Source: Candidatus Poribacteria bacterium
GTDB taxonomy: Bacteria > Poribacteria > WGA-4E > WGA-3G
Reading direction: 5' to 3'
DNA: 64,000 nt
NCBI GenBank assembly: GCA_958295815.1
Contig: OY282374.1
Span: 3,872,682-3,936,681 of the forward strand
Numbering within the stretch: position 1 is the first letter of the stretch; each line of letters starts with the position of its first letter. The notes beneath the pieces are model-generated. The model was not told the DNA's origin and searched no databases. It saw only the letters and a list, made by a program, of their open reading frames with translations. This document shows positions 25,656-33,269 of the stretch, piece by piece. Made by a program: the position numbers and the translations under genes.

Positions 25656-27332
25656 ATGAAACTTTTAACCATCGGTTTCCTGATATTGGTTACGATGTGT
25701 AGACAGATAAATGCCGATAATCATTCGGGGACGAACAATAAAATTACACTTAATCTTGATGGAGCATCGGAAGTCTCCCTCAAAGGCTTTATTGCGCCTA
25801 TTGAATATACACAATACAACTTCCATGTGAATTGGGACGAATTGGCAAATTTGCGGGTTGCTGAACCAGAAAAGCAATATCCGGCATCAATTTTTCATGC
25901 TTTCCTTCCTGAAGGTGCCGTTTCTGTTGGTGACGTGTGGCAGGTTAAAGAGGAAGGCGCGCTGGAATTGCTGAAGCAACTTAACCCGAATCCGAGTTTG
26001 GACTTGGAGATTAATGTAGGAGATTCCTACGGGTTATGGGCATGTCTACGTGCGTATAATGATAAATTCGCTGACATTGTGTTTCGCATCCATGCTGAAT
26101 TCGTCTTAAATGACGGTCGGTTCACTCCTTCCCAGTTTAAAGGACATCTCATTGTCGATCAAATTAGCGAAAAGGTTGCTTCCTTCAGGATGTACGTTCC
26201 TGAAGGTGTTCTGAATTTTGATGTCGGGCGAAACAGCCTCGGTGCCATAGATGTCGGTTTTTGCCCGCAAATGGAACTTTGGACTGAAACGCAAAATTTT
26301 TTACAGGACACCGAGTTTGCAGAATCCATCACTCAAGAAGAAGCGGAGCGGAAACTGATATTGCGTTTCTACAAATCGCAGCGCATTAATTGGGTCTCGT
26401 TGGAAGAAGCGTTGGAGATGGCACCGGCGCAACAGAAACCGGTTCACGTGATTTCGATAGATGGTCCCCTAAAAGACGAATCGTGCTGAGGGACCGGCAA
26501 AACTTTGAGAGCAGTTGCTCTCTCCAATGACCGAATTATCGATTTTTTGAACGAAAACTTTATCAATACGTGGGTCCCTAATTCCGAATTAGGGCGGACA
26601 CCGAGTTTACGGGAACCGATTGCTAAAAGACGCGAGCGCGAGGGTAAAACGTTTGACACAAACCACGCTTTGGCACACGCAATCATGAAGGGATGGAAAA
26701 AACATTCTCCAGTGGACACCTTGATTATTTCACCGGAATTTGAAGTAATTGGTAAGCAACCTATCAACGATATTGGGTGGCCCATGGATGAACTTTATCT
26801 AACGTTTCTCAAGGACTCCATAGCAGGGAAACTCCCCGGATTCGGTGAAGATACCACAGAACAGACCACAGTTGATTCGGTGCCTCTTTTCAATTCAGAA
26901 CGTGCATTTAGCGATTCGAACGTTGTACTCAGCGATCAAAGCACTTCGCAGGAGGTATTGAGCATTTTCCGGACCCCAGAATGGGGCTATCAGGATTATA
27001 CTGTCATCAATATTGACGCGACAGCGTTTGAAAAGGGTGGTATACTTTCAATTCATATCTGGGTTGGAAATGTTGAGCCTTCTGGTTCATTCGACCTGTA
27101 TGATGGGGATAGTGAACTCCCTACAAAAGGGATGCCGGACGGGGCACTTGCCTCCGCCTGGGATATTCCGCCCGTAAATGGAAGTGTAATTGAGCATTAT
27201 TTCTATAAGGGTCAAACCTTCAAGTTGGGAGCTACTGGTAATTGGTTCAGTGAACCCGGAAGCATTAATGCTTTCCTCGTAAAAATTTCTGTAGAACCGT
27301 TTCCGAAAAACAGGACGAAGATTAACAACTGA
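25656..27332 (+). CDS. Secreted thioredoxin-like selenoprotein B (Sec278)
   Basis: 558 residues reading TGA at 26487-26489 as Sec. Signal peptide TIGFLILVTMCRQINA, then the family N-terminal domain with GDSYGLWACLRAYNDKFADI, then HVISIDGPLKDESC-U-GTGKTLRA and IDFLNENFINTWV. After the thioredoxin-like part (to about 405) it gains a C-terminal beta domain of about 130 residues: EVLSIFRTPEWGYQDYTVI, IDATAFEKGG, WVGNVEPSGSFDLYDGDS, FKLGATGNWFSEPGSINAFL. The same domain ends the first ECF sigma factor. AGGAG precedes the ATG. It shares an operon with propeller copy 2. Confidence 0.8.
26487..26522 (+). promoter_or_regulatory. SECIS-like hairpin of selenoprotein B
   Basis: Stem GAGAGC/GCUCUC (26507-26512 with 26517-26522), loop AGUU; all six pairs are Watson-Crick. 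The fifth pair is G-C here but G-U in copies A, C and D. Distance from TGA to loop equals that in the other copies. Confidence 0.65.
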
Positions 27333-27386
27333 ATCCTTTGAATGTTTGTGTATTACATCTTTTGTGATTTCCTTTTGGAAAATTAA

Positions 27387-27413
27387 GCAACCTTTTCGCT
27401 TGTTATTCGCGTC
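27387..27413 (+). promoter_or_regulatory. ECF-type promoter motif P3
   Basis: TTAAGCAACC, 17 bases, CGTCATTATATA, upstream of selenoprotein C. Nearly identical to P2 and P4 over the spacer as well. Confidence 0.55.
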
Positions 27414-27445
27414 ATTATATATTGATTTAGGAATTACAGGGAATT

Positions 27446-27467
27446 CGGGGTTAGAAACCCCTCCCAC
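27446..27467. repeat. REP-like palindrome (empty-site neighbour)
   Basis: CGGGGTTAGAAACCCCTCCC; same sequence as the first unit of the coding repeat at 38145. Just downstream (27470-27480) is the intact AATGTAAATATC site that carries a MITE in the copy D leader. Confidence 0.55.
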
Positions 27468-27507
27468 CAATGTAAATATCACTTCAAACGCTTTGTTGAA
27501 ACGTTTA

Positions 27508-27543
27508 GGGCTTCTTAGTAGCAACTTGGGTGTTAACTGTATA
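27508..27543 (+). promoter_or_regulatory. Leader motif TAGTAGCAACTTGGGT (copy 2)
   Basis: CTTCTTAGTAGCAACTTGGG followed by TGTATA directly before the ribosome site of selenoprotein C. The same motif occurs at 12773 and 29510. It may be a second promoter. Confidence 0.35.
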
Positions 27544-27556
27544 AGGAGAAGTTAAA

Positions 27557-29236
27557 ATGAAAACTTTAACCATCGGTTTCCTAATTCTGGTTACAATGTG
27601 TGGACAACTGAATGCCAATGACCATTCGGCAGCTGACAACAAAATTACACTTAACCTTGATGGCACAGCGGAAGTATCTCTCAAAGGTTATATCGCCCCG
27701 GTTGAATATACACAATACAACTTTCACGTAGAGTGGGATGAATTGGCAAACTTGCTGGTTGCTGAACCGGAGAAGCGGTATCCGACATCGGTTTTTCATG
27801 CTTTTCTGCCAGACAAAGCGGTTTCTGTTGGTAAACTCTGGCAGGTTGAAGAGGAAGGTGTGTTAGCGTTATTGCGGCAACTGCATCCGAATCCAAATTT
27901 AGGCTCAAAAAGTAATTACGGCGATTCGTATGGTCTGTGGGCGTGTCTACGGGCTTACAATGATGCGTATGCCGACATTGTGTTTCGTATTCATGCTGAA
28001 TTCACCTTAAATGGCGGTCGGTTCACTCCGTCACAATTTACCGGTCATCTTGTTATCGATCGGATTCGTGAAAAGGTCGCTTCCTTCGAGATGTATGTTC
28101 CTGAAGGTGTCCTGAATTTTGATGTCAGGCGAAACAGCACGAGAACCATAGATGTCGGTTTTTGTCCGCAAATAGAACTCCGTACCGGAACGCAGAATAT
28201 TTTACAAGAAACTGAGTTTGCAGAATCCATCACTCAAGAAGAAGCGGAGCGAAAACTGATATTACGTTTCTACAAGTCGCAGCAGATTAATTGGGTCTCG
28301 TTGGAAGAGGCTTTGGCGTTAGCACAAACCCAACAGAAGCCCGTTCATGCGATTTCAATAGATGGTCCACTTGCCGACGAGTCGTGCTGAGGGAGCGGCA
28401 AAGCTTTGAGGGCAGTTGTCCTCTCCGACGATCAAGTTATTGAATTCTTGAACGAAAATTTTATCAACACATGGGTGCCAAATTCCGAATTAGGGCGCGT
28501 TCCGAGTTTGCGGGATCCAATTGCTAAAAGACGCGAGCGCGAGGGTAAAACGTTTGACACAAGCCACGCTTTGGCACAGGCAATTATGAAGGGCTGGAAA
28601 GAAAAATCTCCGTCGGATTCTTTAATTATTTCGCCAGAATTTGAACTCATGGGCAGGCAACCTGTCAATGAGCTTCTTTTCTCAGGAGACTGGGTAAAAC
28701 GTTACCTGACGTTTCTCAAGTTATCCTTAGACGGAAAAAAATACGGATTGCGTGAGAATACTTTACCACCTGAACCAAGTGTTTGGGAGGTTCTGCCTGA
28801 ATCAGATAATACGATAGCCAATGATTTGAAAGTCGTACTCACTGAGGAAAACCCTGAGCAGGAGATTCTTAGCATTTTTCGGACCCCAGAAGGTGGTTAT
28901 CAAGACTACACTGTCGTTGAGATTGATACCACGGCTTTTAAAAATGGGGGTATGCTTATCATTGATATCTGGGTTGGAGATGCCGAGGCTGCCGGTTCAT
29001 TTGATTTGTTTGCGGGTGACAGCGAACTTCCTACAAAAGGGGCACCTCGCAACGCGCTTCAGTCTGCATGGGGCATTTCACCTCAAAATGGAAGCGTACT
29101 TGAGCATTACTTTTATCAGGGTCAAGTCTTTAAGTTGGGTGCTACTGGGGACTGGTTCAGTGAGAAAGGGAGCATTAACGGTTTTCTGGCGAAAATTTCC
29201 GTGGAACCTGCTTCGGAAGAACAGGAAGAAGATTAA
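27557..29236 (+). CDS. Secreted thioredoxin-like selenoprotein C (Sec278)
   Basis: 559 residues reading TGA at 28388-28390 as Sec. AAGGAGAAG precedes the ATG. Signal peptide TIGFLILVTMCGQLNA; N-terminal family domain; HAISIDGPLADESC-U-GSGKALRA; then VIEFLNENFINTWVPNSELG and the KRREREGKTFDTSHALAQAI segment shared by copies A-C. The C-terminal beta domain has YQDYTVVEIDTTAFKNGG and KLGATGDWFSEKGSINGFL. It has no propeller partner and its own ECF-like promoter. The very acidic tail is EEQEED. Confidence 0.8.
28388..28423 (+). promoter_or_regulatory. SECIS-like hairpin of selenoprotein C
   Basis: Stem GAGGGC/GUCCUC (28408-28413 with 28418-28423), loop AGUU. The fourth pair is G-C where copies A and B have A-U: a compensatory change that keeps the stem. 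Confidence 0.65.
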
Positions 29237-29273
29237 CAATTGAATCTTTTGTGATTTTCTTTTGCAGAATTAG

Positions 29274-29300
29274 GCAACCGTTTCGCTTGTTATTCGCGTC
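29274..29300 (+). promoter_or_regulatory. ECF-type promoter motif P4
   Basis: TTAGGCAACC, 17 bases, CGTCATTATATA; upstream of selenoprotein D, with a MITE inserted between it and the gene. Confidence 0.55.
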
Positions 29301-29332
29301 ATTATATATTGATTTAGGAATTACAGGGAAGT

Positions 29333-29354
29333 CGGGGTTAGAAACCTCTCCCAC
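29333..29354. repeat. REP-like palindrome
   Basis: CGGGGTTAGAAACCTCTCCC, one mismatch from the copy at 27446. Confidence 0.5.
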
Positions 29355-29358
29355 AATG

Positions 29359-29473
29359 TATAGTAGATTTTAGAATTACTTAGACACTCTAAAGAGGCGA
29401 GGTTGCAAACCTCGCCAGTGGAAAAGAGTTGTTGTTCCTTTAAGATGTGTATGTATATTTAGGATTCACCATA
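29359..29473. mobile_element. MITE-like element with proven TA target duplication
   Basis: The 111-base element 29361-29471 is flanked by TA on both sides. The homologous leader of selenoprotein C reads AATG-TA-AATATC without it; here the sequence is AATG-TA-element-TA-AATATC. The centre contains GGCGAGGTTGCAAACCTCGCC-type palindrome at 29396-29416. Confidence 0.75.
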
Positions 29474-29556
29474 AATATCACTTCAAACGCTTTGTTGAAA
29501 CGTATAAAGCTTCTTAGTAGCAACTTGGGTGCTAATTGTATAAGGAGAATTTAAAA

Positions 29557-31569
29557 ATGAAAACTTTAATCGTGGGTCTTCTCATTCTGTTCATGATAAG
29601 TGGACCACTGAATGCAGATGACGACTCAGCAGCCAATAATAAAATCAAACTTGACCTTGATGGCACATCAGAAGTGTTAGTGCAGGGGTTCATTGCGCCA
29701 ATTCAGCATACGCTATCCAATTTCCACGTGGAGTGGGAGGCATTGGCAAATTTGCGGGTTGCTGAACCAGAAAAGCAATATCCAGCATCAACTTTCCAAG
29801 CTTTTCTGCCAGGCAAAGCGGTTTCTGTTGGTGATCTCTGGAAAATTGAAGAAGAAGGCGCGCTAACCTTGCTCCGGCAACTGCATCCGAACCCAAACTT
29901 ACAGATGCACATCAATTCGGGAGATTCGTACGGTTTATGGGCATGCCTGCGTGCTTACAACGATAAATTCACTGACATCGTGTTCCGTATTCACGCGGAA
30001 TTTAAACTAAAAGACGGATGGTTTACTCCTTCACAATTTACCGGACATCTTGTGATTGACCGAGTCGCAGAGAAGGTCGCTTCCTTTGAGATGTACGTCC
30101 CTGAAGGTGTAGTAAATTTTGATGTTAACTGGAAGAAATACAAAGACGAAAACTACTCTATTACCGATGCTGGTCTTTGCTCACAGATGGAACTCCGCGT
30201 GGGGACGCGAGATTTTCTGCGAGATGCCGAATTCATAACGTCTATCACTCAAGAAGAAGCTGAACGCGTATTAATACAACGTTTCTACAAATCACAACAG
30301 ATTAATTGGATGTCACCCGATCAGGCATTGGAAATGGCACAGACACAGCAGAAGCCGATTCACGCTATCTCAATAGATGGTCCGCTTGCTGATGAGTCGT
30401 GCTGAGGGAGCGGCAAAGCTTTGAGGGCAGTTGTCCTCTCCGATGACCGAATTATTGAATTCTTGAACGAAAATTTTATCAATATCTGGGTGTCAAATGT
30501 TGAATTAGAAAGAACACCTAATAAGCGAGCATATATTGCCAAGAGACGCCAGCACGGATTCAAGCCGTTCGATAGAACGCATCCTCTAATGCAAGCAATC
30601 ATGAAAGGTTGGAAGGCACACTCCCCGTCAGACTCATTGGTTATCTCATCGAAGCTTGAAGTGATGGGTCGTCAACCCGTCAATGAGCTTCTTTCTCCAG
30701 GAAGCTTAACACAGCGTTACCTGATGTTTCTTAAAAGATCATTAGCGGGAAAACTTCCAGGACTCGGTGAAGATACCCCGGCATCTCAATCAACCGATTG
30801 GGAGGCTGTTCTTGAATCAGGTCATGTAACGACCGATGCTTTGAAAATCGTGCTTACCGCTGAGGATCCCGAACAGGAGGTTTTGAGTACTTTTCGGGCA
30901 CCGGGGCAGGGCTATCAAGATTATACTGTTGTCGAGATTGATGCGACAGCGTTTGAAAATGGCGGTTGGCTCACCATTGATCTCTGGGTTGGAGATGCTG
31001 AAGCTGCGGGTTCATTTGATCTGTATCAGGGAGATAGCATACTCCCTACAGAAGGGATGCCAAACGGGGCACTTACATCCGCATGGGACGTTCCACCTGA
31101 ACAGGGAAGCGTCATTGAGTATTACTTCGATCAGGGTCAGGTTTTTAAGTTGGGAGCTACGGGTAGTTGGTTCAGCGAGAAGGGGAGCATCAACGGTTTT
31201 CTGGCAAAAATCTCTGTTGAACCGGGGACCGAATCGGGTCAGGAACCGGAAAAAGTGTCATCAACACACTCATATCAATCTCCAGAAGATTTGATGAACG
31301 CTTTTGTGAAGGCATTTAAGAATCTTGACTCAGAAGCATTGCATTCGATGATTACAGGGAATGCCAAAGAATCACTTGAAATCGATGACGTACCAGAGGG
31401 AATGCGTGCTCAGATTAGCCAAATGTTGAGTCAGATGGAGGTTTTGAGCAGCGAATATGTGGGCGATGAATTCCACTTCCGATTGAGAGTGCCGATGGCA
31501 GATCGCGAGGAAGCAACTGTTAAGATGCGAAAAATAGATGGTGTATGGCTCGTTTATGATGTCAACTGA
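29557..31569 (+). CDS. Secreted thioredoxin-like selenoprotein D with extra NTF2-like C-terminal domain (Sec283)
   Basis: 670 residues reading TGA at 30403-30405 as Sec; AAGGAG lies eight bases before the ATG at 29557. Order: signal peptide (LLILFMISGPLNADD), family domain, HAISIDGPLADESC-U-GSGKALRA, IIEFLNENFINIWV, then the C-terminal beta domain (YQDYTVVEIDATAFENGGW, KLGATGSWFSEKGSINGFL). It then has a further module at about 567-670: SPEDLMNAFVKAFKNLDSEA, then a strand-rich end VKMRKIDGVWLVYDVN, as in NTF2/SnoaL-like DUF4878-type domains. It has no propeller partner. The gene is followed by a strong hairpin and then an ECF sigma gene. Confidence 0.8.
30403..30438 (+). promoter_or_regulatory. 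SECIS-like hairpin of selenoprotein D
   Basis: Stem GAGGGC/GUCCUC (30423-30428 with 30433-30438), loop AGUU, identical to copy C although the flanking coding sequence differs. Confidence 0.65.
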
Positions 31570-31592
31570 TTCAAAGGAAATTAGTTAGGTTC

Positions 31593-31626
31593 TTCTGTTA
31601 GCGTGTTACAAAACGCGCTAACAGAA
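31593..31626. terminator. Strong hairpin between selenoprotein D and the ECF sigma gene
   Basis: Eleven-base perfect stem TTCTGTTAGCG/CGCTAACAGAA with a twelve-base loop. No T-run follows on the plus strand, so it may be an attenuator, a processing site or a repeat rather than a clean intrinsic terminator. Confidence 0.45.
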
Positions 31627-31673
31627 AATACCGCTATAGTGTAAAATAAGTTATCCCACTTTGGAGGTAACGG

Positions 31674-32999
31674 ATGAAACATGACGATGTTGAACTGATT
31701 CAAGGCACCCTGACAGGCGATGAAAACGCTTTTGCGTCATTGGTAAAAAAATACCAAAAGCAGGTTCACGCGCTCGCTTGGCGGAAAGTCGGTGATTTCC
31801 ACATTGCTGAAGAAATTACACAGGATACATTCTTGAAAGTCTATAAGAAACTGTCAACGCTGAAGGATCCGAATCGTTTTGCGGGGTGGCTTTATAGAAT
31901 CGCTGCACGTCAATGCCTTCTATCGCAGAGAAAGAAACAGATACAGACGCAACCCCTTGAAGAGACAGATATCAAACAGATAGAAAAAATGACATACTCT
32001 GAGTACGTCGCTGAAGAGCAGGCAAATGCTGCGACTGATGCACAACGCGACATCGCTCAAAGATTACTCGCTCGACTGCGGGAAAGTGAGCGGACTGTTG
32101 TTACGCTCCACTACTTTGGTGAGATGACATGTGAAGAGATTAGCCGGTTTTTAGGTGTTTCGGCAAGTACTGTTAAAAGTCGGCTCCGTCGCGCGCGGCA
32201 GCGTTTAAAAAGATCAGAACCTATGATTCGAGAAGCGTTAGAAGGCTTCCAAATCAGGGCAACTCTCACCGAAAGTATTATGGAAAAAATCTCTGACATT
32301 AAACCTGAACCCTCACCCACAGCGAATCCCTTTATGCCATGGGCAATCGCTGCTTCAAGCGTTGTTTTGGTTGTGATGATGTTGGGAGTCGGAAACCAAT
32401 TTTTGACTCGCTTCCAACAGCCTTATGACCTTGACGCTACATCGGAGATGACAATAGAACTTATCGACGTGCCTATTGCCCTGAATCTTACCTCGAAACC
32501 GGATGTGCGCACCCAGTTTGGTAGATCCATGGCACCGAGTAGAGGCAAAGGATTTGAGCCAAACGCGGCTCAACCGGAACATGTCGTTAGGTTTCTCCAC
32601 GCGCAAGCAAAGAACGTCGTTCTTAATGATGAAAAGCCTTCACAGGAAATCTTGAGCGTTTTCAGTACACCAACAGCAGGCCATCAAGATTATAATGTTG
32701 TTGAGATTGACGCCACAGCGTTTAAAAACGGCGGCACGCTCACCGTTAATATCTGGATAGGGAGTGCCGAGGCATCTGGTGCGTTTATCTTATTTGCAAA
32801 CGACACCGAATTTTCAGCAGATGGAATGCCTGAGACAGTGCTCACCTCAGCGTCAGGAATCCGGCGCGGTAAAGCTGGGAAGCTCACATATCGTTTTGAG
32901 GAAGGGACAGTCTTTAAGATGGGGGTTACGGGTGATGCGTTCAGTGGGAAAGGACTTGTCAATTCCTTTTTCGCAAAAATTTCTATAAACACAATGTGA
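31674..32999 (+). CDS. Membrane-tethered ECF sigma factor sharing the selenoproteins' C-terminal domain
   Basis: 441 residues; TTGGAGGT lies six bases before the ATG. Sigma region 2 (about 18-90, with EEITQDTFLKVYKKL and AGWLYRIAARQ) and region 4 (125-180, SERTVVTLHYFGEM then GVSASTVKSRLRRARQRL) are intact. A single transmembrane helix follows at 221-240 (WAIAASSVVLVVMMLGVG). The extracytoplasmic part ends (about 317-441) in EILSVFSTPTAGHQDYNVVE, IDATAFKNGG, FKMGVTGDAFSGKGLVNSFF. This is the domain found at the C-terminus of selenoproteins B-D. No separate anti-sigma gene is next to it, so it may sense directly and be released by proteolysis; this last point is inference. Confidence 0.88.
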   Translation: MKHDDVELIQGTLTGDENAFASLVKKYQKQVHALAWRKVGDFHIAEEITQDTFLKVYKKLSTLKDPNRFAGWLYRIAARQCLLSQRKKQIQTQPLEETDIKQIEKMTYSEYVAEEQANAATDAQRDIAQRLLARLRESERTVVTLHYFGEMTCEEISRFLGVSASTVKSRLRRARQRLKRSEPMIREALEGFQIRATLTESIMEKISDIKPEPSPTANPFMPWAIAASSVVLVVMMLGVGNQFLTRFQQPYDLDATSEMTIELIDVPIALNLTSKPDVRTQFGRSMAPSRGKGFEPNAAQPEHVVRFLHAQAKNVVLNDEKPSQEILSVFSTPTAGHQDYNVVEIDATAFKNGGTLTVNIWIGSAEASGAFILFANDTEFSADGMPETVLTSASGIRRGKAGKLTYRFEEGTVFKMGVTGDAFSGKGLVNSFFAKISINTM

Positions 33000-33103
33000 A
33001 ACTTGCATTAGAACCCCATACCTCTCACCTAAGCCCGTCATTTCTTATTCCACCGATTTCTCTCCATTTCCCTTACCAGATTGATTCATTCCCTTAGAAT
33101 TAT

Positions 33104-33131
33104 GCAACAACTCTACCTCTCAATCGCGTCA
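33104..33131 (+). promoter_or_regulatory. ECF-type promoter motif P5
   Basis: TTATGCAACA, 18 bases, CGTCACTATAATA, upstream of the second sigma gene; a spacer one base longer than in P1-P4. A MITE starts eight bases after it. Confidence 0.4.
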
Positions 33132-33138
33132 CTATAAT

Positions 33139-33253
33139 ATAGTAAAGCCCATAATTACTTGGACATCAACGGAATGGCGGGGTTACAAACCCCGCCAGCG
33201 AGGCATAGGTTATTGTTCCGTAAAGTGTCAACATATTTTTAGGCTTTACTATA
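33139..33253. mobile_element. MITE-like element in the leader of the second sigma gene
   Basis: Inner element 33141-33251 is 111 bases, the same length as the copy at 29361-29471. Its termini are TAGTAAAGCC and, inverted, TAGTAAAGCCTAAAAATA. TA flanks both sides. Central palindrome GGCGGGGTT/AACCCCGCC at 33176-33196. It ends 16 bases before the start codon. Confidence 0.7.
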
Positions 33254-33269
33254 TATCGGAGGTGATTAT

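Larger units (their letters stand above)
29237..29556. other. Intergenic leader of selenoprotein D
   Basis: 320 bases containing ECF motif P4, a REP-like palindrome (29333-29354), a MITE (29359-29473) and the TAGTAGCAACTTGGGT leader motif. No gene is seen. Confidence 0.6.
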
